DNA of 64,000 nt from Comamonas piscis (GCF_014109725.1 NZ_CP058554.1:248001-312000), one strand, 5' to 3'. Shown: positions 34,901-43,728, numbered from the stretch's first letter. The notes: generated by a model from the sequence alone, not told the origin. Numbers and translations: made by a program.

Positions 34901-36871
34901 GTGTTCCGTGCTCCCATCGGGGTAGTAAACCCAGCGCAGCTGGTCTTGCTCGTTGTATTCGTAAGCCACCCGCTCGCCCAGCGCATTGCGCACTGTTTTT
35001 GTCTGGCCCCAGCGGTTGTATTCGTAGTGGGTGGTGTTGCCCGAGCAGTCGGTGTAGCTGGCGGTCTGCCCGGTGGGGGTGTAGGCAATATGTTTGTCGC
35101 GGCCATTGGCATCGGTGATGCGGATGGGCTTGTCGGCATTGGCGCGGATCGCCAGATCTGAAGGGCTGCCAGTGATATTGGGGTAGTGGTATTGCTCGCT
35201 GCTGCCGCCTGGCAGCGTCACCGCGGTCATGCGGTGGTGGTAGTCGTAGTCGTAATGCGTTGTGCGGCCAGCGGCATCGGTACTGCTTTGCAGCAGGCTG
35301 GTGGTGTCATCAAAGCGCTGGCTGCTGCGCGATCCGCCTGGGCCCTGGGTCGCTAGCAATTGGCCCATGGGGCTGACTGCCATGTATACGCTCCGGCCTA
35401 GCGGGTCGGTGACTTGAGTGAGGTGGCCGTACTGGTTGTATTTGCGTTTGATCGTGCTGCCATCAGCGCGGGTGTGTTCCACCAACCTCGCCAGCCCGGC
35501 TTCGCCTTGGAAGATGTATTTGTCCACGCGGCCCAGGCTGTCCGTCACCACGCAAGCCCGGCGCGGCTGGCCGTCTACCTCCGGCAAGGCTTCGTATGCA
35601 AACCGGTAATCCAAGCCCTCTTGGTTGCGCTGCTCAATCGCCTGGCCTCCTGGCTCATAGCGGTCATAGGCATAGTGGTGCTCTGGCCCGCTGCGCTCTT
35701 GGTGCGCAATCATCAAATGGTTGCGCCAGGCAAAGCGCCGCACTACTTGGCCGTGGCGGTTGGTGACGGAGGTGAGATCGCCCTGGTCGCTGTAGCCGTA
35801 CCGCACCAAGGTGAGGGATTCGGTTTGCAGCATGGGGGCAGATGGATCGCGGCGCAGGTCTACGCGCGTCAGACGCACACCGGTGTCGGCTTGCCAGAAG
35901 AAGTTGCCATCTGCATGGGTGTAGTGCTGGGCATCTTGCGCTGCAATCGCTTGTGTGTAATGCAGCTCGTAGCCACGGCCCACGCCATCGTCGATGGTGG
36001 TGATGCGTTCCTGGCCCAAAACCGCAGACCAGAAGTAGCGCTGGGAGCGGCCCAGCCGGTCCACCTTGCCCAGCGGAATCCAGTTTGAATCGATGTCCGG
36101 TTCCTCGACCGTGACTGGTTTGCCTTCAGCCTTTTGCGCCTTCATCGCCTTGCGCGCCGCTTCAATCGCCTGCCAGTTGGCGGGACCAAACACCCAGACC
36201 GTGTCCCCGCTCCCATTGGCCGCCAGGATCATCAAATCCCCGCAAGCCATATCGCGCCGAATCCAAGAAAAGCGCCCCTGCCACCACAAGGGCGCCTGCT
36301 GGCTGTGCGGCGGCGGGGCTTCAAAGCTATCTGCTGCGCCGCGCTCGTTGAACTTGGCGGGCGCCGTCATGGCAGCCAGATCGTTAGACAAATTGCCCGG
36401 ATGCCTGCCCGAGCGCAGCAGCCAGATATCTTCGCTGGGGCTGTAAATGGATTCACCCGCCGCAAGCGCATCAAATGTGATAGTTCGGCCCTGGCTGTCA
36501 TGCAGCAAGGTGGCGCTAGCTTCTACCTTGATGCGCAAATCTGTTGGAAGGCCCCAGCCATAGCCCAACACCCCGCAATGGCCGCCGTGCTGCGCGTTGA
36601 CATAGCTGCTGTACTGGCGCTGCCAGATGATGGGCATCGCGCCTGGCAATGCGAAGTCCAAGTCAGAAGACCCAGACAACACTTTGGCGCCGAGCTGCGC
36701 ATTGACGGGGTTGCCAATGCCCTTGCCATCCTCTTTGCTCTCTGCCTTGCCGCCGGGGCAGACGGAGCATGCGACACCGCCTTGAGTGCCGATCAGAACC
36801 GTCCTGGAACCGGTGACGATCCGTGCGTATTTGACCTTGTCATCGATGCGGGCTGCGGGCTTTCCGGACAT
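31913..36871 (-). CDS. PAAR-Rhs polymorphic toxin
   Basis: 1,652 residues from the ATG at 36871, which has AGGAG 6 bp upstream. The N-terminus is a PAAR-like domain (MSGKPAARIDD, GSRTVLIGTQGG), then the DUF6531-type entry (GNPVNAQLGAKVLSGSSDLD), many YD repeats, and the Rhs core end YYNRHRYYEPVIGEYVNQD ... DPLGL. The C-terminal 188 residues after DPLGL are unrelated and AT-rich. PAAR-Rhs proteins are type VI secretion effectors: the shell encloses a toxin released by self-cleavage near DPxGL. No vgrG, EagR chaperone or other T6SS gene is nearby. Confidence 0.9.
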   Translation of the reverse strand: MSGKPAARIDDKVKYARIVTGSRTVLIGTQGGVACSVCPGGKAESKEDGKGIGNPVNAQLGAKVLSGSSDLDFALPGAMPIIWQRQYSSYVNAQHGGHCGVLGYGWGLPTDLRIKVEASATLLHDSQGRTITFDALAAGESIYSPSEDIWLLRSGRHPGNLSNDLAAMTAPAKFNERGAADSFEAPPPHSQQAPLWWQGRFSWIRRDMACGDLMILAANGSGDTVWVFGPANWQAIEAARKAMKAQKAEGKPVTVEEPDIDSNWIPLGKVDRLGRSQRYFWSAVLGQERITTIDDGVGRGYELHYTQAIAAQDAQHYTHADGNFFWQADTGVRLTRVDLRRDPSAPMLQTESLTLVRYGYSDQGDLTSVTNRHGQVVRRFAWRNHLMIAHQERSGPEHHYAYDRYEPGGQAIEQRNQEGLDYRFAYEALPEVDGQPRRACVVTDSLGRVDKYIFQGEAGLARLVEHTRADGSTIKRKYNQYGHLTQVTDPLGRSVYMAVSPMGQLLATQGPGGSRSSQRFDDTTSLLQSSTDAAGRTTHYDYDYHHRMTAVTLPGGSSEQYHYPNITGSPSDLAIRANADKPIRITDANGRDKHIAYTPTGQTASYTDCSGNTTHYEYNRWGQTKTVRNALGERVAYEYNEQDQLRWVYYPDGSTEHYTYDAQGQVVEVKAGRSNDRDGKTPVSTTAASVRMAYDLWGRLTSRSHAGQNLDFAYDIAGRLTQLTNENGELTRFTWDVMDRLSQETGFDARVQSYAYDAAGQLTQSADGWAAEQSLAAHTSHYEWTMTGQLAARHLPATDLLPATTQRYEWGKVGELLQASVWHQIEADEVGPSRMPATEGILQSQAVIERDPAGRVIGEVQRLYKTPTPGDLQDRFFAPEIEFEHRISHQLDILGNRQGSQLQGLGEVGYLLYGAGHVHDITWQGESLVNFERDALHREIHRQVLTDINSTTPGENTAKPLYRKLGWDAAGRLETMQWMGLEQGSALDDMLATPGGQALSRVPPTLLGAMSARQYYYDSLGQMVSMRSHAGISRFAYDGAGRLTGAHTPHAGSQRWQFDPAGNRLPISGPETKAATPDAITGHLNETDRLRAQQRAAAQANPITKEQLLRSDFNPLQADPDPSSNQPLHTSKRWAGNRVAYYENQEDASSAGAKIHYQYDSRGNRTQSLDEATGRKLELMYDSGNQLVQVVVTEKEKQTAQQYRYDAFGRRLVKYSMPANSESGDLSETDYFGWDGDRLIHTERYNSANLQDSDGAAQPEVIHTIYEPGSFTPLIQLRRASKAPLDLGEQLLANTSPGVVQDALRSALADIKNLSAALPQNIAFKSMSKDVQIFMREQLQDYEQTLSDQRKKAAEKVEIRHYLCDHLGTPNALIREDSRLDWAVQLDAWGNVRAEHNPGDLYQPIRLPGQHADGDTGLYYNRHRYYEPVIGEYVNQDLINTSGGVNLFRYTANNPISGVDPLGLACVASGNTVSCNIPGGPNISFPRPDGWPEKIDASADWHYHYYNKQVSLNGADSACVMKGIIKSPTPGKPNAATINGAMNNATPDLAQSVFNGIDYVSSFGNDSGGYNNNPVKSYSLNNGTVVVNVTQPGHKLFPGYVARNVSNGVVNNFGEGAGWAQGPIGQNSGLSYLIDNVWYPQTEQIIGACSCK
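31916..32479 (-). other. Rhs C-terminal toxin tip of unknown family
   Basis: The 188 residues downstream of DPLGL are the exchangeable toxin module. Notable features are ADWHYHYYNKQVSLNG, VNVTQPGHKLFPGYVARNVS and NNFGEGAGWAQ, with a C-terminal CSC. The His/Tyr-rich and PGH motifs may be catalytic, but I cannot assign a toxin family. Confidence 0.6.
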
Positions 36872-36990
36872 GCAAACTCCTATCAAAAGCTGAAAAATGA
36901 TAGTTCATAACTAACAATTCAACAATTTCGATAGTGAGTGCTGCCGCTAGCAGCAGAGGTAGCTATATCAACCGGGGCGTCTGCTGCCTG

Positions 36991-37938
36991 TCAGAACCCA
37001 TGGCTGATTTCCCGCCAAGGCTGGGTCGGCAGGCCGGCCACGCCCACGCGCATGGCAAACACGCAGCCCGACAGCGGCAACTGGGCCAGTTCGTCGCGGC
37101 TGCGGCCTTGGCGGGCTGAGGTGACGTACAAGGTACGTCCATCGTTGCCACCAAAGCAGGGCATCGTGGGGCAGAGTGCAGGCGTGTAGTGGTTCGCCAG
37201 AATGCGGCCCTGGGGGGAGATCTGCAGCACCCGGCCGCCTTCGTACATGGCGCACCAGTAATTGCCGTCCACATCAACAGCGGCGCCATCGGGCCGGCCG
37301 CCATAGCCGGGCTCGCCAGGGGTCCAGCCGTCGGGCTTGCTGTCAAAGCGGATGAACACTTCGCCCTCGCCCTGCGGGTAGCCGCTGACATCGCAGGCGT
37401 ATTTCATGACCCGGTGGCTGGGGGTGTCGGCCCAATACATGGTGCGGCGGTCGGGTGACCAGGCCAGGCCATTGGCGTTGGAGACACCATCGAGCACCTT
37501 GCGCACCTTCGTGGTGCCGCTCAAGCCGTCTATGCAGTACAGGGCTGCCACCGGTTGGCGCGGGCCGCTGGCAGGCTCGTGGATGGTGCCGACCCAGAAT
37601 CGGCCCTGGGCATCGCAGCGGCCATCGTTGCCGCGTTCGGTTGCCGGGTCGATCGGCAGGCGGGCGATTTCGTGCAATGCACCGCCCCAGTCGGTGATGC
37701 GGCAGATGCGGTCGCGCAGCACCACGATCCAGCCGTCCAGTGCGCCGCCGCTGCGGGCGGGCGCAATACAGCCGGGCTCCGCCGGCATGTCCCAGCGGTC
37801 CATATAGCCCGATCCGGGCATCGTGCGCCACAGCTGCTTACCGGCTACATCGACACCATAGAGAACACCACCGCTGGCTTGCCAGAAAGGAGATTCGCCC
37901 AATGCGAAGGGCTGGCTGACCACGGTATGCCAGATCAT
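36991..37938 (-). CDS. SMP-30/gluconolactonase-family protein
   Basis: 315 residues, six-bladed propeller type. Metal-binding positions typical of the family are visible: the Glu of ALGESPFW (about 15), Asn in SNANGLAWS and Asp in GGRPDGAAVD, with WVGTIHEP between. Such enzymes open sugar lactones in oxidative sugar pathways. No sugar dehydrogenase is adjacent, so the substrate is uncertain. Confidence 0.88.
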   Translation of the reverse strand: MIWHTVVSQPFALGESPFWQASGGVLYGVDVAGKQLWRTMPGSGYMDRWDMPAEPGCIAPARSGGALDGWIVVLRDRICRITDWGGALHEIARLPIDPATERGNDGRCDAQGRFWVGTIHEPASGPRQPVAALYCIDGLSGTTKVRKVLDGVSNANGLAWSPDRRTMYWADTPSHRVMKYACDVSGYPQGEGEVFIRFDSKPDGWTPGEPGYGGRPDGAAVDVDGNYWCAMYEGGRVLQISPQGRILANHYTPALCPTMPCFGGNDGRTLYVTSARQGRSRDELAQLPLSGCVFAMRVGVAGLPTQPWREISHGF

Positions 37939-38013
37939 GGCGTTCCTTTAGAAATAAATTGCATGGAAAACCCTAAGCATTATCTGTGCCACCTGGCTTG
38001 CAACAGACAGGGC

Positions 38014-38481
38014 TTATCGAATATAGGACAGCGGCAAGGCGGTGGTGAACTTGAGCTCTTCCATCGCAAAGCTGGACGACACATCCAGCAACTGGGTATC
38101 GGCAATCAGGCGCTTATAGACCTTGTCGTAAGCGGCAATGTCAGGCACCACCACGCGCAGCAGGTAGTCCACCTCGCCACTCATGCGGTAAAACTCGACT
38201 ACCTCGTCAATGGCACCCACCGCCGCACGAAAGCGCTCAAACCATTCCTGGCTGTGCGTGCTGGTGCGCACTGCGACAAAAACAGTCACACCCACATTCA
38301 CCTTGTCACGGTCCACCAGCGCTACCTGGCGCTTGATGACCCCGGCCTCTTTGAGCCGCTGGATGCGGCGCCAACAGGGCGTCGCCGACAGGCCCACCTG
38401 GGCCGCCAGCTCAGCCACCTGAGTTTCGGCATCAGCCTGCAGCAACGCCAGCAGCTTGCGATCAATGGAATCTAATTTCAT
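38014..38481 (-). CDS. Lrp/AsnC-family regulator
   Basis: 155 residues. Helix-turn-helix at about 1-60 (VAELAAQVGLSATPCWRRIQ, RLKEAGVI) and a C-terminal RAM ligand domain (YRMSGEVDYLLRVVVPD). It is divergent, across 94 bp, from a gene whose product would take sulfur from cysteine. By analogy with DecR/YbaO-type members that sense cysteine, it probably activates that gene in response to cysteine; this is inference. Confidence 0.9.
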   Translation of the reverse strand: MKLDSIDRKLLALLQADAETQVAELAAQVGLSATPCWRRIQRLKEAGVIKRQVALVDRDKVNVGVTVFVAVRTSTHSQEWFERFRAAVGAIDEVVEFYRMSGEVDYLLRVVVPDIAAYDKVYKRLIADTQLLDVSSSFAMEELKFTTALPLSYIR

Positions 38482-38575
38482 TTTTTAAGATATTTTTAGA
38501 ATGAATTTCCAATATTGTCCGATAGTTGCCGAATTTTGCGGCTGTATTCCCCGGCCCGAACTCGACAATTGGGGC

Positions 38576-40828
38576 ATGGAAATCTACCTCGACGCCAACG
38601 CCACCACCCCCGTACTCCCCCAAGCCCGCGCCGCCGCCATGGCGGTGATGGCCGATGCCTACGGCAACCCCAGCAGCATCCATGGCAGCGGCCTCAAGGC
38701 TCGCGCGCTGTTGGACGAGGCACGCGCGGTAGCACGCCAAGTGCTGGATTTGCCCAGCGGCCAGCTGCTGTTCACCAGCGGGGCGACCGAGGGCATCCAG
38801 ACGGCAGTGCTGTCAGCCTTGAGCGCCCTGCGCCAGCGCCGGGATGCGGGTGACAGTACTGCACTCCAACTGCTCTATGGCGCCACCGAACACAAGGCCG
38901 TGCCCGAGGCCCTGCAGCACTGGAACACGGTGCTGGGCCTGCACCTGCCGATACACGCCATCCCCGTGGGCAGCGATGGCCGCCATGACCTGGACTGGCT
39001 GCGCGCCCAGGCGCCAATAGCCGGCCTGGTCTGCACGATGGCTGCCAATAACGAGACCGGCGTGGTCAGCGACCTGGACGGTATCGCCGCTGTAATGCGC
39101 AGCAGCCCCGCCCTGTGGCTGGTGGATGGTGTGCAGGCGCTGGGCAAGCTGGCGCTCAAGGCCATGGAACGCGGCATCGACTACGCACCGTTCTCCGGCC
39201 ACAAGCTCTATGCGCCCAAGGGCGTGGGCATGCTCTATGTGCGCGAAGGCGCGCCGTTTACCCCGCTGCTGGCCGGTGGCGGGCAGGAAGGCGCGCTGCG
39301 CGCCGGCACCGAGAACATGGCCGGCATTGCCGCGCTGGGCGCCGTGCTGCGCGCGCTGCAAGATGGCAGCACCTTTGCCAGCCCAGCCACCCTGGCCGAC
39401 CACCGCCAGCGGCTGGAATCCGCGCTGCGCGATGCCTTTGGCGCAGTGGTGTTCAACGCGCCTGCAGCGCTGTGCCTGCCCACCACCTTGAACTTTGCGG
39501 TGCCGGGGCTGGAATCCAAGCTGCTGCTGGACCTGTTCGATGCCGCCGGCCTGCGCGTCAGCGGCGGCTCGGCCTGCAGCGCCAGCAAGGCCCAGCCCAG
39601 CTATGTCCTGCAGGCCATGGGCCTGCCCGCCTGGCAAGCGGCTGCGGCGGTGCGCATGTCGTTTGGCGCAGCCGATGCCAGCGCCATGATTGACGAGGCC
39701 TGCCAACGTATCCGCGCCTGCGGCGCTGCACTGCGCACCCATTGCCTGGTCGAGGCGCCTGAAGACACCGCCCACGGCGCCGCCCCGCTGCTGACCCGCT
39801 TTGTGGTGGATGGCGCCTGCTGCTACCTGCTGGCCGATGCCGCCAGCCAACGCTGCGTGGTGGTCGATCCGCTGCCCGAACTGGTCGAGCGCCTGGCGCA
39901 GTGGCTGCGCTGTCGGGGTTTCACACTGGCTGCTGTGCTGGACACCCACAGCCATGGCGACCATGCCTCCTCCGCTGCCGAGCTGCGTGCCGCCGTGCCC
40001 GCTGCGCTGCAGGCCGCTGGCGCGGTGGATGCACTGGGCTGGCCCCAAGGCGCCATGCAGATCGACCTGGGCGCCTACCGCCTGAGCCGCCTGGCGCTGC
40101 CCGGCCATACCGAAGACTCCACCGCCTACCTGCTGCACCAGGGCGCGCAGCTGCAGCTGGCGCTGGTGGGCGATACGGTGCTGCCCGGCGCGCTGGGCCG
40201 CAGCGATTTTGCCCAGAGCGCGCCGCTGGCCTATGCGGACAGCCTGCGCCTGCTGGAAGCGACCGTGGGCCCGCAGACCTTGCTGCTGCCCGGCCATGAC
40301 TACGACAACCACTTTGCCTGCACCCTGGCGGTGGAATCGGCCGCCCAGCCACTGCTGGCCGGTGTGCTGCAGGGCCAACTGGATGCAGCGGCCTTTGCCG
40401 CCGCCAAGGCCCGCCTGGAGCAGGCCATGGCGCCCACCGCCTACCTAACCATGGCCTGCGGCGCGCGGGTGGATGCGACTGCGCCCACCGCCTGTGTGGA
40501 GCTGCCATTAGCACGCGCCCAGGCGCTGCAACTGGCCGGCGGTGCCGCCTTGCTGGTGGATGTGCGCGAGCCCTATGAACAGCAGCTGGGCAGCGCGCGC
40601 GGGCTGGAAGGCGGTGACCTGGCCCAGGCCGTGCCGCTGTCGGGCCTGCTCAATGCACTGCCGCAGTGGCTGGCACTGGCCACCGATACCCCTGTGGTGT
40701 TCTACTGCCGCAGCGGCAACCGCAGCGCCCAGGCCGCCCGGGCACTGCGCCGTCTGGGCCATCCGCAGGCCTTCAGCCTGGCCGGTGGTTTGGCGCTGTG
40801 GCCAGAGCGCGATACCGCTTCCGCATAA
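38576..40828 (+). CDS. Cysteine desulfurase / metallo-beta-lactamase / rhodanese triple fusion
   Basis: 750 residues from the ATG at 38576, chosen because MEIYLDANATTP is the normal NifS-like start. Residues about 1-385: class V PLP enzyme with PLP lysine K210 (SGHKLYAPKG) and catalytic C334 (GGSACSAS). About 400-630: metallo-beta-lactamase fold with H458-x-H460-x-D462-H463, H511, D533 and H574, like ETHE1 persulfide dioxygenases. About 645-745: rhodanese with C711 in YCRSGNRS. One chain could thus take sulfur from cysteine, oxidise the persulfide to sulfite and transfer sulfane sulfur. All active residues appear intact. Confidence 0.9.
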   Translation: MEIYLDANATTPVLPQARAAAMAVMADAYGNPSSIHGSGLKARALLDEARAVARQVLDLPSGQLLFTSGATEGIQTAVLSALSALRQRRDAGDSTALQLLYGATEHKAVPEALQHWNTVLGLHLPIHAIPVGSDGRHDLDWLRAQAPIAGLVCTMAANNETGVVSDLDGIAAVMRSSPALWLVDGVQALGKLALKAMERGIDYAPFSGHKLYAPKGVGMLYVREGAPFTPLLAGGGQEGALRAGTENMAGIAALGAVLRALQDGSTFASPATLADHRQRLESALRDAFGAVVFNAPAALCLPTTLNFAVPGLESKLLLDLFDAAGLRVSGGSACSASKAQPSYVLQAMGLPAWQAAAAVRMSFGAADASAMIDEACQRIRACGAALRTHCLVEAPEDTAHGAAPLLTRFVVDGACCYLLADAASQRCVVVDPLPELVERLAQWLRCRGFTLAAVLDTHSHGDHASSAAELRAAVPAALQAAGAVDALGWPQGAMQIDLGAYRLSRLALPGHTEDSTAYLLHQGAQLQLALVGDTVLPGALGRSDFAQSAPLAYADSLRLLEATVGPQTLLLPGHDYDNHFACTLAVESAAQPLLAGVLQGQLDAAAFAAAKARLEQAMAPTAYLTMACGARVDATAPTACVELPLARAQALQLAGGAALLVDVREPYEQQLGSARGLEGGDLAQAVPLSGLLNALPQWLALATDTPVVFYCRSGNRSAQAARALRRLGHPQAFSLAGGLALWPERDTASA

Positions 40829-40855
40829 GCATCGACTCAGTCCGCGTCGGGGCAT

Positions 40856-40892
40856 AAAAAAAGGCCGGCCGGGTTGTTCACCCGTCCGGCCC
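40856..40892 (-). terminator. Intrinsic terminator after amtB
   Basis: On the minus strand GGCCGGACGGGT and ACCCGGCCGGCC form a 12-bp stem with one mismatch, followed by seven T. It ends the torF-glnK-amtB operon and lies just past the convergent fusion gene. Confidence 0.8.
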
Positions 40893-40913
40893 CCCAAGGA
40901 GTATTCGCAAAAA

Positions 40914-42221
40914 TTAACGTCCGTAGGCCGCTTCGCCGTGGGAGGTGATGTCCAGGCCTTCGCGTTCGGCTTCTTCCGTCACACGCAGACCACCGGTCAG
41001 CAAGCCTGCCACCTTGTAGGCAATCCAGGCCACCACACCCGACCACACGATGGTGATCAGCACGCCCTTGGTTTGCACCCAGATTTGGTGGGCCATGTTG
41101 TAGCCTTCTGGCTCAACACCGCCCAGGCTAGAGGCGCAGAACACGCCGGTCAGGATGGCACCCAGGATACCGCCCACACCGTGTACACCGAAGACGTCGC
41201 AGGTGTCATCAGCCTTCAGCAGGCGCTTGAGACCCGAGACACCCCACAGGCACAGAGCACCGGCGAGCAGACCCATCACGATGGCACCCATGGGGCCGAC
41301 AAAACCAGCTGCCGGGGTGATGACCACCAGGCCACCGACGGCACCGGAAGCGGCACCCAGCATCGAAGGCTTGCCCTTGTGCAGGGTTTCGCAGACCAAC
41401 CAGCTCACACAGGCTGCGCCGGTGGCGACGATGGTGTTGATGAAGGCCAGGCCCGCAATACCGTTGGCAGCACCCGCCGAGCCGGCGTTAAAGCCAAACC
41501 AGCCCACCCACAGCAGCGATGCGCCCACCATGGTCAGAGTCAGGTTGTGCGGAGCCAGCGCTTCGCGGCCAAAGCCCAGGCGCTTACCCAGCACATAGGA
41601 GCCCACCAGACCGGCCACACCGGCGTTGATGTGCACAACGGTGCCGCCAGCAAAGTCCAGCGCGCCATCCTTGCCCAGCAGACCACCGCCCCAGACCATG
41701 TGGGCAATCGGCAGGTAGCTGAAGGTGAACCACAGCACCGCGAAGATCATCACGGCAGCGAACTTGATGCGCTCGGCAAAGGCACCGACGATCAGCGCCA
41801 CGGTAATGGCAGCGAACGTGGCCTGGAAGGACACGAACACATACTCAGGCACCGTCGCCATCGCACCGGACAACGTATCCGGCGTGATGCCCATCAGGAA
41901 CACCTTGCCAAAGTCACCGAAGAAGTTGCCTTCGCCGGAGAAGGTCAGCGAGTAGCCGTAGATGGTCCATAGCACCGTGATCAGCGAAAAGATCGTGAAC
42001 ACCTGGGCCAGCACCGACAGCATGTTCTTGCTGCGCACCAGGCCGCCGTAGAACAGCGCCAGACCGGGGATGACCATCAGGATCACCAGCATGGTCGAGG
42101 TCATGATCCAGGCGGTATCGCCTGCGTTCAAAACGGGAGCTGCAGCTTCGGCCGCAGCCGCGTTGCCCGCAGTGGCCAGTGCCACCGCCGCCAGCCCTGC
42201 CAAGGAAAGTAGTCGTCTCAT
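40914..42221 (-). CDS. amtB: Ammonium transporter AmtB
   Basis: 435 residues from the ATG at 42221; a GTG at 42230 is too close to the ribosome-binding site. A cleavable signal-like segment (SLAGLAAVALATAGNAAAAE) is followed by 11 membrane spans with Amt signatures (DTAWIMTSTMLVILMVIPGL; ALDFAGGTVVHINAGVAGLV; FGVHGVGGILGAILTGVF, with the twin pore histidines). It imports ammonia and is blocked by unmodified GlnK. Third gene of the operon, 66 bp after glnK. Confidence 0.95.
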   Translation of the reverse strand: MRRLLSLAGLAAVALATAGNAAAAEAAAPVLNAGDTAWIMTSTMLVILMVIPGLALFYGGLVRSKNMLSVLAQVFTIFSLITVLWTIYGYSLTFSGEGNFFGDFGKVFLMGITPDTLSGAMATVPEYVFVSFQATFAAITVALIVGAFAERIKFAAVMIFAVLWFTFSYLPIAHMVWGGGLLGKDGALDFAGGTVVHINAGVAGLVGSYVLGKRLGFGREALAPHNLTLTMVGASLLWVGWFGFNAGSAGAANGIAGLAFINTIVATGAACVSWLVCETLHKGKPSMLGAASGAVGGLVVITPAAGFVGPMGAIVMGLLAGALCLWGVSGLKRLLKADDTCDVFGVHGVGGILGAILTGVFCASSLGGVEPEGYNMAHQIWVQTKGVLITIVWSGVVAWIAYKVAGLLTGGLRVTEEAEREGLDITSHGEAAYGR

Positions 42222-42287
42222 GTTGTTCACACCTTCAAGATAAATTGGCTTGTTGCGCGCGCTGTGCCAGCGCGGAGCGCTGTTTTT

Positions 42288-42632
42288 TTAGATAGCGTTC
42301 GGGCCGGTTTCACCGGTACGGATACGCACCACCTGCTCCAGCGGAGAGACAAAGATCTTGCCGTCGCCGATCTTGCCGGTACGCGCTGCGTTCTCGATCG
42401 CCTCGATCACCCGGTCCACCAGGTCCTCGGCCACCGCGATCTCCAGCTTCACCTTGGGCAGAAAATCCACCACATACTCGGCACCGCGGTACAGCTCGGT
42501 ATGGCCCTTTTGGCGGCCAAAGCCCTTGACCTCGCTCACGGTGATGCCTTGCACCCCAATATCGGACAGCGCCTCACGCACTTCATCGAGCTTGAAGGGC
42601 TTGATCACCGCCACTACCAGTTTCATGTTCAT
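42288..42632 (-). CDS. glnK: Nitrogen regulatory protein P-II (GlnK)
   Basis: 114 residues. The start at 42632 has AGGAG 5 bp upstream; the usual start corresponds to the Met two residues later. The uridylylation tyrosine is in the T-loop YRGAEYVVDFLPK (Tyr53 here, Tyr51 in usual numbering), and the B- and C-loop motifs (TGKIGDGKIFV, VRIRTGE) are intact. It senses 2-oxoglutarate, ATP/ADP and, through uridylylation, glutamine, and controls AmtB. Confidence 0.95.
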   Translation of the reverse strand: MNMKLVVAVIKPFKLDEVREALSDIGVQGITVSEVKGFGRQKGHTELYRGAEYVVDFLPKVKLEIAVAEDLVDRVIEAIENAARTGKIGDGKIFVSPLEQVVRIRTGETGPNAI

Positions 42633-42669
42633 AGGTTCTCCTGTCGTCACTTATTGCAGCGGCGCTGCA

Positions 42670-43407
42670 TCAAAAAGCCTTGGTCAGCGACACAATCGCG
42701 CGACCCTTGTTCACAAAGCCAAAGGCACCCGTCTTGTTAGCGCCCACCCAGGCAGCGCTGAGCGAGAAGCCGTCACCCAGGTCATAGGCACCGCCCACGC
42801 TGTAGTCCAGGTAGTTGGGCACGCCCAGGTCCTTGATGTCGCTGGAAAAGCGCGTGTAACCCACGGCCAGCTTCAAGGTCGTCTTGGGCGCCACCTCTTG
42901 TGCAAATGCCACATTCAGGTAGCCGGTGTTGCGGCCCTTGTACGTGCTGTCGTACTTGGTGCCGGCCCAGCCAAAGTAATCCTTCGATACCGTGTGCGAG
43001 TACTTCACGGTCACGGGCCCGTAGGTACCCGAGCCATACAGCTCAGTGGTGTTGCCCAGCGTGTTGCCCGGGTAGACATAGGTCAGCAGACCCAGGTCCC
43101 AGTCCACATCGGCCGCCTTGAACTTGTAGCCACCGTAGAAATCCATCTCCAGCTTGTTGTTGTCGAGCCAGTCGACGGTGGAGTTCCAGTTACCCACATA
43201 AAAGCCGCTATCGCCAAAGGCGTAGTCGACCCCTCCCTGGAGTGCTGGCTTGACCCACTGGGCACTAGAGGACTTCTGGTCCTGACCACGGAACTTGTAG
43301 TTCGTGGTCACGCTCACGTTGGCGGTCAGCTGCGCGCTTGCCACCATCGGCAGCGCCAGGAACGCTGCACCTGCCACCACCATCCAGCCTCTGTTGCTCA
43401 TTGCCAT
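42670..43407 (-). CDS. TorF-type outer-membrane protein (TIGR02001-like)
   Basis: 245 residues. The start at 43407 has AAGGAG 7 bp upstream. A cleavable signal (VVAGAAFLALPMVASAQ) precedes a beta-rich chain opening with NVSVTTNYKFRGQDQKSS and closing with an aromatic terminus (TKAF), as in small outer-membrane beta-barrels. Members are often encoded with glnK-amtB in Betaproteobacteria, suggesting a porin-like role in nitrogen uptake; function unproven. Confidence 0.85.
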   Translation of the reverse strand: MAMSNRGWMVVAGAAFLALPMVASAQLTANVSVTTNYKFRGQDQKSSSAQWVKPALQGGVDYAFGDSGFYVGNWNSTVDWLDNNKLEMDFYGGYKFKAADVDWDLGLLTYVYPGNTLGNTTELYGSGTYGPVTVKYSHTVSKDYFGWAGTKYDSTYKGRNTGYLNVAFAQEVAPKTTLKLAVGYTRFSSDIKDLGVPNYLDYSVGGAYDLGDGFSLSAAWVGANKTGAFGFVNKGRAIVSLTKAF

Positions 43408-43458
43408 TGCCACACTCCTTGTTGATGAATTCGACCCATCCGTTTGTGGCAAGCACAA

Positions 43459-43475
43459 TGCACAGAGCGTGCCAA
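43459..43475 (-). promoter_or_regulatory. Sigma-54-type promoter of torF-glnK-amtB
   Basis: On the minus strand TTGGCACG-CTCT-GTGCA matches the -24/-12 consensus (TGGCACG-N4-TTGCA) with one mismatch and correct spacing, 52 bp upstream of torF. NtrC control under nitrogen limitation is expected; a half-site resembling GCACCA lies further upstream. The rest of 43408-43728 holds no gene. Confidence 0.7.
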
Positions 43476-43728
43476 TCTCCGCGCCACCTGCTGCGTTGTG
43501 CGCACCAGACAAGCGCGGCGCGCTATGTTTTTTTGCAAATGCTTACGTTCTGAGCCGCAACGGGGCGCTCCGGGGTGATCGGCGGCAGGCTTGGGCCAGG
43601 GGCCAGACCGCCCCGGGGCTGTCGCCCTTGTCCCCAAAACCGACTTTTGCGATGCTGGCTGCAGCCGTGCCTCCAAGAGGTGCTTAGCAATGCACCAAAA
43701 CGGTGCGCAACCACAAGGAAGCCAGCCC

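Noticed and set aside
32518..35390. GTATAC hexamers inside the Rhs gene as further GntR sites
   Set aside because: They are in coding sequence, lack the TTG/CAA flanks and are far from any start.
43490..43515. NtrC enhancer site upstream of torF
   Set aside because: Only a half-site (GCGCACCA) is visible; no full inverted pair with proper spacing was found.
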